From Ligilactobacillus sp. WC1T17 (GTDB lineage: Bacteria; Bacillota; Bacilli; Lactobacillales; Lactobacillaceae), in assembly GCA_900110005.1 (NCBI GenBank), contig FOCC01000005.1, positions 1 through 64,000 of the forward strand: 64,000 nucleotides of DNA, written 5' to 3'. The position numbers and the translations under genes were made by a program. Positions 36,082 to 45,260 of this stretch are shown piece after piece. A model generated the notes under the pieces. That model was given only the letters and a program-made list of their open reading frames with translations. It searched no databases and had not been told where the DNA came from. Numbering within the stretch: position 1 is the first letter of the stretch; each line of letters begins with the position of its first letter.

Positions 36082-36107
36082 ATATCGGTAAATTTTAACA
36101 AAAATTA
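36082..36107 (-). promoter_or_regulatory. Sigma-28 promoter of motAB
   Basis: Minus strand TAAT (36107-36104), 14 bases, ACCGATAT (36089-36082): 3/4 and 7/8 matches to the SigD consensus, with the same spacing as the hag promoter. It lies about 45 bases before the motA start. Confidence 0.78.
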
Positions 36108-36182
36108 AGCGTTTTGTGGCTTATTTACATAATATATCATACTTGAAATTTTTTAGAGCATTATTTGAACTTTTTGATAGGT

Positions 36183-36214
36183 AAAAAAAGCCGGGAAATT
36201 CCCAGCTTTTTTTA
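36183..36214 (-). terminator. Terminator downstream of the broken LCP/monooxygenase segment
   Basis: GCCGGG/CCCAGC with one mismatch, flanked by seven A and seven T, overlaps the end of the monooxygenase-like pseudogene and could stop transcription from both sides before motA. Confidence 0.7.
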
Positions 36215-36513
36215 TTTTCTGATAAATTGCTCGTCGCCAGCTGCTTCTTTTGCTGAAACATAGCGCTCAACCAGCTCAGCCAGCTGGCCCATCATCGGTG
36301 AAGCGTGGTGGACGTCCAGCGCCTCCTGGCTTTCTCCCAGCTGTCGATCAAGAGGATGGTTTCCGGGTCAGCGAGCGGCTGGAAGTACTCGTAGCGGAGG
36401 TTGCTGGCTTCTTCCCGGATGGCCTGGGCCACCCCGCTTGCTTTCATTTCTTCCGCGAACTTGCGGGCACTGCCGTTTTGCCCGTGGTAGTAAAGATTGA
36501 CTGTTAAGCTCAT
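36212..36513 (-). pseudogene. Antibiotic biosynthesis monooxygenase-like protein, frameshifted
   Basis: Reading from ATG 36513 gives MSLTVNLYYHGQNGSARKFA and later NLRYEYFQPLADPETILLID, an ABM-domain (quinol monooxygenase-like) pattern. After SWE, near 36330-36336, the frame is lost. The next frame continues with SQEALDVHHASPMMGQLAEL, VERYVSAKEAAGDEQFIRK and a stop at 36212, giving a normal length of about 100 residues. So a single-base change broke the gene. It is clearly more GC-rich than its neighbours, which suggests transfer. Its ATG lies directly on the truncated end of the LCP gene. Confidence 0.75.
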
Positions 36514-36520
36514 CTTTTCT

Positions 36521-37106
36521 GTAGCCTTCATAAGTGAAGGATAAGGTTGGCGTAATGTCGACCCCGCCAACCTTGTTGATAATGGTCTTCAAGCCCCCCC
36601 ATATTGATCAAGACATAGGCGTTGATTGGTATATTGAAGTACTTCTTTGAGACCTTGGCTAATTCTTTAGCATTCCCGTATGCATAAGCCGCATTTAGCT
36701 TTGATGGTGAATATTCTGGGTAATCCGGTAGGTTGACCTGCATGTCTCTTTCAAAACTGACCAGGGTTGTCTTCTTAGTCTTAGGATTTAAGACCGCAAC
36801 CATAATGGAGTCAGTTCGGCCTTTGTAGGTTCTGCCCAAAGCCCCAGTATCAGTCCCCATCAAAAGGATAGCGATTGGTTTTGAATTATTCAAAACCGAG
36901 CTCTTGCTCCCATTTTCTGCATCGGATAAACCACCAGATCGATAAGCGGTATTTGCTGCATTCTTTAGGTTGTTGTATTCATAGGCAACGACACCACCTA
37001 GACCTACCACGATCACTGCAATTACTGTCCAAAAGATTTTCCAAAACTTGTTCTTTTTCTTGCGCTTACTAACTCTAGTATTCAAATCATTACTAACAAT
37101 TTTCAC
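36521..37106 (-). pseudogene. LytR-CpsA-Psr (LCP) family protein, truncated and frameshifted
   Basis: From a GTG at 37106 (AGGAAA upstream): a basic cytoplasmic tail, one membrane span (FWKIFWTVIAVIVVGLGGVV), then LCP motifs (PIAILLMGTDTGALGRTYKG, RTDSIMVAVLNPKTKKTTLV, SFERDMQV). At a run of seven C on the plus strand (36594-36600) the frame shifts. With one base less, it continues GLKTIINKVGGVDITPTLSF and TYEGY, where LCP homology stops at the monooxygenase-like gene. About two thirds of the catalytic domain is missing, so it cannot attach wall polymers. LCP enzymes normally transfer teichoic acid or polysaccharide to peptidoglycan. Confidence 0.85.
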
Positions 37107-37202
37107 CAATTTCCTATCTTTCTGAGTCAATACTTCAATTATAAAAAAGATCAAGCACAACGTCTCAGATTATCAAAAATTTTATTTTTTTAAAGAAACG
37201 CT

Positions 37203-37698
37203 GATTGAAAAAACAAATTGAACACTTACCAATAATATCTGGTAGATTTTGACTATCTGCGCCGATAAATATGGTCAAGCTCTACGTCAAAGCACTCTTC
37301 TGGAGTCTTGTAGTTTAAGATCTTTAGCGGAAGAGAGTTGCACCATACTTCGATCTTAGCAATGGCTTCCGCGCTGCATTTATCCATGCAATCTCCCTTA
37401 GGAATATAGCATCTGAAAGTCCCAGTGCAACCTTCTACGCTGCCTTTTTCACAGGATGTACTTGGCGAACAGTTAAGCTCTCTAGCAATGGAACGATTTG
37501 AGCAGCCAATAGAATGCATCATTTGAATTGTAATTCGATCATCCTTCGAAAGCTGCTTTCCATTTTAACCTCTCTAGAAATTGTATTATGATAATTCATA
37601 TTCTACCAAAAGGTTGAAATGGATTTTTTGTGGTCTGGTTCAGTAAAAACGATTTTTACTCACTAAATCGGAACAGTGTTCAATTTGATTTTACAATC
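37203..37698 (-). mobile_element. IS30-type insertion sequence remnant with both terminal repeats
   Basis: The ends 37203-37226 and 37675-37698 are 24-base inverted repeats (about 21-22 matches) sharing CAAATTGAACACT. Between them lies only a shrunken transposase reading frame. At about 496 bp it is half the size of a complete IS30 element (about 1.1 kb), so it is an internal-deletion derivative that could only move if a transposase acted in trans. No clear target duplication was seen. Confidence 0.65.
37253..37522 (-). pseudogene. IS30-family transposase, internally deleted
   Basis: The first 22 residues (HSIGCSNRSIARELNCSPST) are the IS30 helix-turn-helix. They jump directly into the C-terminal catalytic part (KGSVEGCTGTFRCYIPKG and KIEVWCNSLPLKILNYKTPE), which normally lies some 200 residues later. 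The DDE residues in between are gone and the usual N-terminal start is not intact. Family call rests on these two blocks. Confidence 0.78.
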
Positions 37699-37716
37699 GA
37701 CGATCCTTCTTAAACT

Positions 37717-37796
37717 GAAATACCGTCTGGAACTCCCCAGGCGGTATTTCGGCATAAATAACCCCTTGAACAGATTTTGCTCCAATTCAAGGAGTT
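37717..37796 (-). terminator. Two stem-loops downstream of the fructan hydrolase gene
   Basis: AACTCCTTGAA/TTCAAGGGGTT (37796-37786 with 37770-37760, one G-T pair) and a 14-base stem GAAATACCG... (37717-37730 with 37737-37750, one G-T pair) follow the stop codon in tandem. Neither has a good T run, so termination or 3'-end protection is possible. Confidence 0.5.
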
Positions 37797-37809
37797 AAAA
37801 ATTTAAAGT

Positions 37810-40800
37810 CTATTTAGTTCTTACGGCCTTCGGCAGTGAGAAGGTGCCCTTCTTCTTGCCAACAACCGTTCTAACCTTAAGAAGGTACTTCTTATGGCGC
37901 TTAAGAGTAAGCTTGACGTTAGTCTTTCTTACCTTCTTGTAGTGCCACTTCTTGCTTGTACGGTAAGCCACTTGATATAACTTAACCTTCTTGACGGACT
38001 TCCACTTAAGAGATATCTTGTTCTTCTTAGAAGAAGCTTTGGTAATCTTTACCTTTGCAAGACGAGGGTCCTGGTAGGTAACCTTGACCTTTGCCGTCAA
38101 AGTTACATTACCAGCCTTGCCAGTAACCTTGTAAGTGCCGGACTTCTTAGCATTTACTGCCTTCGTATTCCAAACAACCGTCTTCTTGGCGTTGTTGATT
38201 AACAAAGTCTTTGGCAACAAAGATTTGATCTTCTTCAAAGATGCATTCTTCTTAGCCGCGAAGGTACCGATATTTATAGTTACCTTTCCTTGGACGACTT
38301 TAGTAGTTTCCTTGCCACTGTCCTTCGACGGAGTGGTTGGCGTCTTGTCAGTATCGTCTTTAATTTCAGAGCAGTAAACGTTGCTTAACTTAACTTCCCC
38401 ATCATTGAAGCCGACGCCAGTGTAACCATGGTCATAGTAGTGAGCATCTGGCACGGTCAAGCTAAAGAGCTGCTTGCCGTTAAGTGAAAAGCTTAATTGA
38501 TGATCCTTCTTGGTAAATTGAACATGGTCTTTACCAGTTACCGTAACCTTACCGGCAGCCAATACAGTACCATCTGCCAAGTCCTTAAAGGTGTAAGAGC
38601 CATCCTTTTGAATGGTGAAATCATAACCAGTTCCATCCAGGCTACGCTTGCTGGTGTTCATCAACAAGGAGAATTCATCGCTGTCCCAGTTAACGTCTGC
38701 ATCATAAGTAAAGTTGTTCTTCTTTTGGTATTCGTTAAAGAGCAAACCTTCATCGTCACTGTCACCAACGTAGTCTGAGCCATCAATGCCCCACTTTCCG
38801 CTAACGGCATCAAATACATCAAGGTTAGTCTTGAAGTTGTTTTCCTTAACCGTTACTGGAATGTCTTGCGTCAAGCCGCTATCAGTCGTGACCGTGATCG
38901 TCGCGGTCCCCTTCTTCAAAGCTTTGACGTTGGCACTAGTGCCGTCTTGACTTAAAGAAATGACATCTTGACCATTCTTGACCTTATATGAAACGTTCTT
39001 CTCACTCCCGGTGAGGTTTGCGTTGAGCTTGTAAGTTTGACCAACATAGCCATTAATTTCATCTTGGTTCAAAGAAAGTTTGTTCCAGATAGTCTTCATT
39101 GGGTAAATCGTAATGTCACCCTTTGCGTCGCCATCTGAGTAAATCTTCAAGCCGTTGCTCGATTCCTTAGGGAAGATTTGCAAAGCACCTTCAACGGTAT
39201 CATCGCCATTGAACAATTCAACTGAGGCCCGGTCAACATAAAGTTTCAAATCTACTGAACCATCAGCATTCTTCTTTAAAGCGTGTTTTACTTGACCCAT
39301 CCCATCATTGACGATAATGCCACTTTCGCTGCGGTCCATGGTTACTTCTTCTTTGTCAACATCGTAAGTAATCAAAGTCTTTTCTTGATCGCCAACTCTT
39401 ACGGCAAAGGTAACCTTCTTGGCGTGGTTAGGCACAATATGGGCATCCAATTCATAAGAATCAGACTTGAACTTCTTGAAAGCCTTGTTGTCTGCAGTTA
39501 ATAAAATATTCTTGTAAGTAGAAGCGTGGTCAACGTCTCTCAAGCTGTCATAGTCCTTAACCGGAGTCTGGGTCAGGTAATACTTCCCGTCGTCTTTCTT
39601 GATCCCCATGTTCAAAATGAGGTTGAAGGTCCCATTAAAGACCGTATTCCCATTCTTATCTGGAATGGCGTTGTTGAAGCCACCTTCCCAAGTATTCATC
39701 CAGTTGATAGCACTGACGTCATCCAAGACGTTCTTGTTGTAATGGTCGCTTGTCCCAAAGCCGCCATGATAGAAGGTCATCGCTGCGTAAGAGTCATAGC
39801 CAAAGTTCATCGTACCATCGTTGGCGTCATCGCCCATGCCATCGCTGACGTTAGATGACTTATATTGGTCCAATGGAATGAATTGATAGTGACCGTCAAC
39901 CTTCTTGAAGTCACCGATCTTGTACTTTCGGCCACCACGTGAGAGAACCCACTTGACTTCGTTTGTGTCTTTGCCGGCAGCATCCTTGACATAAACAGGG
40001 AACAAGTCTGGGCATTCAGTGTTCAGGTCCTTGTAAGTCGACTCAACCTTCCAGTTAACCAGGTCATCTGATGAATAGATTCTTAATGGACCACCAGCAA
40101 CAACCATAAACCACTTGTTGTCAAAACGAAAGACCTTTGGATCTCTAAAGGCACTGTTTTGCAATGGGTCATCGCGCCAGTCAATCAAGACTTTGCCTTT
40201 GTCGTACTTGTAGATCTTTTGGCCATCGTATGAGTAAGCACCGATAATCTTCTGGTCATCGTTGCCGTTGGCACCGTTAGCTGTAATCAAGTAAACAAGC
40301 CCCTTTTCACCTTCTTTGAAGATGTCTGGAGCAGTCTTGTGGTCAGCCACTACCGCACAGCCAGAGAACATCGTCCCATATTCATCAGGATAAACATCTA
40401 CAGCATGTTGAGTCCAGTGGATCCGGTCCTTGCTTGTAGCGTGAATCCAGTGCATTGGGCCCCACTTGGTAGCATCATAGTATTGGTGGTAAAGATGCCA
40501 TTCACCGTTGAAGTAAACCATCCCGTTCGGGTCATTAGCCCAGCCATCCTTAACTGAGTAGTGGTACTGATCACGCCACGGCTCATTGTAATAGCTGCTC
40601 TCTTTCTCTGAACGGTGAATTCTTAACCGATAAATAACATTTGCATTACCTTTAGTGCACTTTAAAGTAATGACTTGCTTCTTTTCAAGTACAGGCACCT
40701 TGTTCAAATCAACTTGCTGGTTATTTTCACCAAATGCTTCAACCTTAGTGCCGTTATCAGTCTTAGGATTGATTTTAATCGTCTTGGTATCATTAGATAC

Positions 40801-41547
40801 GTAAGCAATGTAAACATACTGGTCCTTGTAAAACTGAATTGGCATGTTTACTTTGCCTTCATTAGAGCTGATAGACAAGTCCTTTAATTGCGGAGAGTTG
40901 TCATCAGTGATTGGAGAAAACTTTACATTCTTATAATTTACGTCAGATTCCCAAGTCAAAATTCCAAAATTGCCGTCTGTCAGCGCGTCATTTTGGCCAT
41001 AATGACCATTGCTCATCGTATAGTCAGCAGTATTTATCATCAATTGACCATTGACGTAATAAAGAATATGTTTGCCAATAGCAACTATCTTCAAGTGATA
41101 GTTGTTATCCTTGGTCAAATCAACTTTCTTGATGGGGCCAAGATCTACAGGGTCACCAAATTTGAAGACACGACATTCGCCATTTTGTCCATTCAGGTTA
41201 GCGACATACATATACTTGTGATCTTTGTCGGCTCTGAAGACAAGTGATGCGGCACCTTTGCGTTCGTTGAAATGAACATCAGCCTCATAAACAAAGTCTT
41301 TCCCCTGCGTATCACTGTAGAGAAAGTTATCGCCATTACCGTGACCTCTTAAGCCATCCTTCGTGTATTCATAAGAACCGTTAAGAGTGGTAAATTTCAA
41401 ATTTGTATTAAAGTCGCCCTTTGATTCTTCAGATTTGCTCGTAGTATAATCGGCAAATACTGGTTTCGTGCCCGAGTACATCATTAATGTGCTTGAACAC
41501 ATCATCAACGGAACAACCAATGAAACAGCAAGATTTCTCTTCTTCAC
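37810..41547 (-). CDS. Large secreted GH32 fructan hydrolase (levanase/inulinase type)
   Basis: 1245 residues from a GTG at 41547 with AAGGAGG seven bases upstream. A signal peptide ends near VFA-DYT (about 35). Next come a CBM66-like beta-sandwich (about 50-215), a cadherin-like domain (about 217-305) and the GH32 catalytic domain with nucleophile motif WANDPNG (near 336), FRDPK (near 469) and acid/base TECPD (near 513). Then follow a GH32 beta-sandwich, a Big_2 Ig-like domain (about 829-905), a second CBM66-like module (about 906-1069) and a Lys-rich Ig/FnIII-like tail. No LPXTG anchor is seen; the strongly basic tail could hold it to the wall by charge. It likely releases fructose from levan or inulin outside the cell. 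Lys is mostly AAG here, unlike AAA in the flagellar genes, and broken genes surround it, so acquisition is likely. Confidence 0.9.
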   Translation of the reverse strand: MKKRNLAVSLVVPLMMCSSTLMMYSGTKPVFADYTTSKSEESKGDFNTNLKFTTLNGSYEYTKDGLRGHGNGDNFLYSDTQGKDFVYEADVHFNERKGAASLVFRADKDHKYMYVANLNGQNGECRVFKFGDPVDLGPIKKVDLTKDNNYHLKIVAIGKHILYYVNGQLMINTADYTMSNGHYGQNDALTDGNFGILTWESDVNYKNVKFSPITDDNSPQLKDLSISSNEGKVNMPIQFYKDQYVYIAYVSNDTKTIKINPKTDNGTKVEAFGENNQQVDLNKVPVLEKKQVITLKCTKGNANVIYRLRIHRSEKESSYYNEPWRDQYHYSVKDGWANDPNGMVYFNGEWHLYHQYYDATKWGPMHWIHATSKDRIHWTQHAVDVYPDEYGTMFSGCAVVADHKTAPDIFKEGEKGLVYLITANGANGNDDQKIIGAYSYDGQKIYKYDKGKVLIDWRDDPLQNSAFRDPKVFRFDNKWFMVVAGGPLRIYSSDDLVNWKVESTYKDLNTECPDLFPVYVKDAAGKDTNEVKWVLSRGGRKYKIGDFKKVDGHYQFIPLDQYKSSNVSDGMGDDANDGTMNFGYDSYAAMTFYHGGFGTSDHYNKNVLDDVSAINWMNTWEGGFNNAIPDKNGNTVFNGTFNLILNMGIKKDDGKYYLTQTPVKDYDSLRDVDHASTYKNILLTADNKAFKKFKSDSYELDAHIVPNHAKKVTFAVRVGDQEKTLITYDVDKEEVTMDRSESGIIVNDGMGQVKHALKKNADGSVDLKLYVDRASVELFNGDDTVEGALQIFPKESSNGLKIYSDGDAKGDITIYPMKTIWNKLSLNQDEINGYVGQTYKLNANLTGSEKNVSYKVKNGQDVISLSQDGTSANVKALKKGTATITVTTDSGLTQDIPVTVKENNFKTNLDVFDAVSGKWGIDGSDYVGDSDDEGLLFNEYQKKNNFTYDADVNWDSDEFSLLMNTSKRSLDGTGYDFTIQKDGSYTFKDLADGTVLAAGKVTVTGKDHVQFTKKDHQLSFSLNGKQLFSLTVPDAHYYDHGYTGVGFNDGEVKLSNVYCSEIKDDTDKTPTTPSKDSGKETTKVVQGKVTINIGTFAAKKNASLKKIKSLLPKTLLINNAKKTVVWNTKAVNAKKSGTYKVTGKAGNVTLTAKVKVTYQDPRLAKVKITKASSKKNKISLKWKSVKKVKLYQVAYRTSKKWHYKKVRKTNVKLTLKRHKKYLLKVRTVVGKKKGTFSLPKAVRTK

Positions 41548-41592
41548 TTTCTTACCTCCTTGATTAACTTTCGCAGTTGAGTTTATCACTCG

Positions 41593-41647
41593 TAAAAGCG
41601 CTTGCAAAGATACTATTTGTCACCATTTCTTCGATTAACCGCTTACA
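41593..41647 (-). promoter_or_regulatory. Two cre-like sites upstream of the fructan hydrolase
   Basis: TAAAAGCGCTTGCA (41593-41606) and ATTAACCGCTTACA (41634-41647) each match 12 of 14 positions of the CcpA cre consensus TGWAANCGNTNWCA. Between them lies a weak promoter TTAATC-N17-TAGTAT, so the first site would overlap the transcription start. This fits glucose repression of a sugar-polymer hydrolase; the match is computed by eye. Confidence 0.45.
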
Positions 41648-41789
41648 TATGTCACGCTATTTAGTCTCCGATATGACATTACTCATATTTTGCTATAACG
41701 TTTTTGGAACGTATTATAATTGAAAATTACTGATAGCAGATGTTAATCATACTTCCAAAGTACTACGAATTTGATAAGCCCATCCCTTG

Positions 41790-42125
41790 TTAGTAAAGCG
41801 TTTTCTCCACATAACTTGAATCAGAGACGCCGCTGCTGAGTAACTTTTTTATTGACCCCTTAAGCCAGTTTTCGCTGTCGAGGTACAGCACCACCCCGCA
41901 TTGGTCAAAGCGGTGGTGACTGGCAAAGTTAGTTTTAACGATGAAAGAAAAGAACTTCTCATCACTGGACACTTGCAGAACCGGGGCATTGTCATTGCGG
42001 AAATGGTAGTAAGTCCGCTGCCACAAGTCCGTGTGCGGCTTGGTCACGATCCCAATCTTATCAGCCGAAATAGTATAGCTGGCTGGCTCTCTGGTCCAAG
42101 TCAGCTGTTCTATCGGAAACTTCAT
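41790..42125 (-). pseudogene. DUF1349-like protein, C-terminally truncated
   Basis: 111 residues. FPIEQLTWTREPASYTISAD, PHTDLWQRTYYHFRNDNAPV and CGVVLYLDSENWLKGSI follow the DUF1349 beta-sandwich pattern. After ENWLKGSI the family sequence breaks off and 19 unrelated residues (KKLLSSGVSDSSYVEKTLY) lead to a stop. Family members have about 190-200 residues, so half is missing. DUF1349 resembles lectin-like sugar-binding domains; no activity is known to me. Confidence 0.65.
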
Positions 42126-42184
42126 TTTTCCTACCCCTTAACGCATCAAATTCTTATTCTGTTGCTTATTATAGCCTATATTCT

Positions 42185-42222
42185 AAAAAATCTCCCCCTA
42201 GTAATCTAGAGGGAGGTTTTGC
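42185..42222 (-). terminator. Terminator overlapping the end of the ATP-grasp fragment
   Basis: CTCCC-C-CTAG, loop, CTAG-A-GGGAG forms a stem with one mismatch; on the minus strand it runs into TTTTTT. The last seven codons of the ATP-grasp fragment (QNLPLDY) are encoded by this hairpin. Confidence 0.8.
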
Positions 42223-42554
42223 TTGTCTATTAGCGGATAGACATTTTGAAAGAGATGCATGTTCGAATAAGCTTCTGGCTTGGTCAACAAGTGAATTCCA
42301 TTAGCTTCAAGCTCCTCGTAAAGCCGCTGATATTCCTCCGGTTTCAGCATCCAGCCCCGGTAAATAACAGGATTTGAAATGTTGCCGTGATCGGTCAGCT
42401 TTAGTTTGTCTCCGGCCAGCCAATTGTCGTAGTTAAACAAGACCGTGTTAAAAAGCTCTGTTTTTTCAGCAGCTTGAAATTCTTCGCTCATATCATCGTC
42501 TATGACATGGTAATTCATGTAACTGCCAGGAAATAAAATCGTCATCTTTTTCAT
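42198..42554 (-). pseudogene. ATP-grasp family protein, N-terminal fragment
   Basis: 118 residues. MKKMTILFPGSYMNYHVIDD, YRGWMLKPEEYQRLYEELEA and THLLTKPEAYSNMHLFQNVY-like sequence match the N-terminal half of a lactobacillar ATP-grasp protein family whose members run to roughly 250-300 residues. The catalytic ATP-binding part is missing; the frame runs straight into a terminator. The family name rests on pattern memory and is moderate. Confidence 0.55.
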
Positions 42555-42604
42555 CGTCGTTACTACTTAATTAGAGTCATAATTTAATGTCTTTCTCTAC
42601 CAGA

Positions 42605-43075
42605 TTATGGAACACGAACCACAACTGCCAGCTTCTCATTTATCTTTTTCTGGTATATTTCATTGTTCTTGACAATTTCGATACTGGAATTAATGATCGT
42701 TTTCTTGTATGAATCAGGATCAGGGATCATATCTTGCTGTTGTTCGAAGGTCTGAATCTGTGACCACATTTTTAAAATCTGAGGATCAGCATTTTTCAGA
42801 AATATTGCAGTTTTTTGATTCGAGCTCCCAATGTAGTCGATCATATCTTTTTCCCCAAGCGCGACGATACTATTGATCAAGTTTTCGCCATATGAATCAG
42901 AATTGGTTAAAAGAAGTTGCGGATTTGTTCCATAACATAAATAGTCAATTGAAACATCCAATGCTTTTACGATATTGGCAATAGTATCTAATCCAGACTT
43001 CTTCTTACCTGTTTCATAATTGCTAAGGGCAGTGCTACTGATCCCTATCAATTCTGCACATTTAATTTGTGACAA
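42605..43075 (-). pseudogene. XRE-family regulator, 5'-truncated
   Basis: 156 residues from a possible TTG with no good ribosome site. The readable HTH starts in the middle (LSQIKCAELIGISSTALSNY, then ETGKKKSGLDTIANI); the first helix and the usual N-terminus are absent. The same frame continues upstream without a start codon into the 3' end of the neighbouring MCP gene, so the 5' end was replaced by that sequence. The C-terminal 90 residues are an unrecognised helical domain. It may be untranslated. Confidence 0.6.
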
Positions 43076-43085
43076 CTTCTTTTTA

Positions 43086-45164
43086 TTATTTAAAACTTTG
43101 TGATTGTTCAGCTAAAGCTTTAGCTGTCTTGCTTAAATCATTGACAGCTACCGCAAATTCAGCCATTGAAGCTGATACTTCTTCAGCATTAGCGGAAACT
43201 TCCTGCGTCCCAGCCGCATTTTCTTCAATTGAAGCTGAAATATTTTCCAAGCTGGCACTAACCTTGACTTTAATTTCATTAAGCTGGTCATTGCCTTGCT
43301 TAATCCGCTTTGAAGTATCAATCAATTGCTTAGTATGTTCATAAACACCCTTGGTTGAATCAATTGCTTGATCAATTAATTCTGTTTGCCGCTTGCCAAC
43401 TTCATTAGCAGTTTGAACTTCATCGGATAAACTGTCTGATTTGGCCTTAATTTCATTAATAATTCCCGCAATTTCAACCGTAGCATCATGGCTTCGAACC
43501 GCTAACTTGCGGATTTCTTGTGCCACAACCGCAAAACCTTTCCCTGCATCGCCGGCACTAGCTGCCTCAATAGAAGCATTCAAAGCCAAAAGATTTGTTT
43601 GCCGTGCTACTTCGCTGATAACACCGATAACCTTGGTGATATTTTGCACACTGTCACTCAGATTTTGCATTTCTGAAACTAAGCGAACTGTCTGTTCTTG
43701 TGATGTATCCCAGTTAGCACTAACTTCAGTCATCATTTCCATGTTCTGCTGGTTTAAAGTAGCCGCTTTTTGCGAAACGGTATCTAATACCATAACATCA
43801 TCAGCTAATTTTTCCACAACCGTTGATAAAGTCTTCATTTGCCGGTCGCTTTCAACCGTTTCGCGTGCTTGATTTTCTGTTACCGTTGCTACATCAGTAA
43901 TCGTTTGGGAAACTTCATCAACAGCACTGGCGGTTTGTTCAGCTGTTTGCCGCAAAAATTCAGCATTCTTAGCCGTATCAATTGAGTTTTGCTTAACTCT
44001 TTGAGCCAAAGCAGCAATTGAATCCATCATTGAATTGTATTCAAACGCCATTAAATTAAGTTCGCTTTTGTCTGTTCGAGCTTCCACTGCCATTTTAGCA
44101 AAACGTCCAATCGGATTATTAGGCAAATGATCAGGACTAATCCGTTCCAAATAGCCTGCTTGTCCCCTGCCAAAAGCCCTGGTGAAGACACCAAGCATTG
44201 CCCTGATGGTCCGGTTAACGAATACGGAGACGCCGATAATTACCAAAAGCATAATCAAAGCCACAATACCTGAGCCTTCGCCTAAGCGCTTCAATTCTTC
44301 GCGCAAGTCATCCTTAGGAACATAGGCAAATGACCAAGCCTGGCTGTTAGCTCCGCCTCGGTTATAGTGGATGCTGGTAATTGTGCCGGAGTTTTTTAAA
44401 GTAAGCGTACCACTTGATTTTTTAGCTTTTTTAATGGCTTTAAAGATTTCACGGTTAGAAATATCCTGTCCTTTTTTGAAAGCTTCACTGCTTGACCCTG
44501 TCTTAGTCCCCATGATTTTACCCTGCTTTGAAACCATGGCTACTGTACCCTTTTTACCCACATTCAAAGGTCCAATTGTCGCTTCAACCTTGTCATATTC
44601 AACTCTTAAAGCCAAAACCCCGCTTTGCCCGCTGCTATTTGAAACGGCGCCCGCCACGATGGAATAATACTGGCCGCTTGCAGCATCATATTTAGGTTTC
44701 GTCCAGTAAAAGCTGGAAGTATTATTTAAAGCTCCTTGATACCAATCCTGCGTTTTAGGATTAATCTTTTGCGTTAAACTGTTTAACGTATAAAGTTTGC
44801 CGCTTTGCGTAGCAAAATAAGCATTCGAGTAAATACTATTGCCTGAAAAAGCTGTCTTTAAAGTATCTTCGATGGTATCTTTATTGAAACTTCCTTGGGT
44901 AAAGCCCGTCAAACTCGTCCCGGCATTCAATTTGGCTTCAGCTTCCGACGAAATATCCGAAAGTGTCTTTTCCATAACTTCCGTTGCCGTCTCTTTAGAA
45001 AGTTCATTTCTTTCATTCAAGATGCTTTGTGTCAACCGATACGAGACCCAAAACATCGCCAAAATAGAAATGACTGCACTAGCGATTGTCAGCCAGCTGA
45101 CAAACCGCCCTAGCGACTTATGTTTCGGCTTTTTCTCCTTTGCTTTTTTTAAATAAATCCTCAT
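43086..45164 (-). CDS. Methyl-accepting chemotaxis protein with extracellular sensor domain
   Basis: 692 residues. Membrane span 1 (about 22-44), a roughly 250-residue extracellular domain with dCache-like features ([60 protein letters not shown]), span 2 (about 298-320), a HAMP-like linker, then methylation helices around the tip [20 protein letters not shown]. Cache domains bind amino acids or small carboxylates in many MCPs; the ligand here cannot be read. The gene has GGAGG before its ATG and an isolated position. The broken island starts ten bases after its stop. Confidence 0.94.
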   Translation of the reverse strand: MRIYLKKAKEKKPKHKSLGRFVSWLTIASAVISILAMFWVSYRLTQSILNERNELSKETATEVMEKTLSDISSEAEAKLNAGTSLTGFTQGSFNKDTIEDTLKTAFSGNSIYSNAYFATQSGKLYTLNSLTQKINPKTQDWYQGALNNTSSFYWTKPKYDAASGQYYSIVAGAVSNSSGQSGVLALRVEYDKVEATIGPLNVGKKGTVAMVSKQGKIMGTKTGSSSEAFKKGQDISNREIFKAIKKAKKSSGTLTLKNSGTITSIHYNRGGANSQAWSFAYVPKDDLREELKRLGEGSGIVALIMLLVIIGVSVFVNRTIRAMLGVFTRAFGRGQAGYLERISPDHLPNNPIGRFAKMAVEARTDKSELNLMAFEYNSMMDSIAALAQRVKQNSIDTAKNAEFLRQTAEQTASAVDEVSQTITDVATVTENQARETVESDRQMKTLSTVVEKLADDVMVLDTVSQKAATLNQQNMEMMTEVSANWDTSQEQTVRLVSEMQNLSDSVQNITKVIGVISEVARQTNLLALNASIEAASAGDAGKGFAVVAQEIRKLAVRSHDATVEIAGIINEIKAKSDSLSDEVQTANEVGKRQTELIDQAIDSTKGVYEHTKQLIDTSKRIKQGNDQLNEIKVKVSASLENISASIEENAAGTQEVSANAEEVSASMAEFAVAVNDLSKTAKALAEQSQSFK

Positions 45165-45260
45165 GTATATTCCTCCAATTACTCCATATTCTCATTTACG
45201 CATTAATCATATAATAATCTATTTCTCACTTTTATAATTGATTTTATTATGTATTTTACG

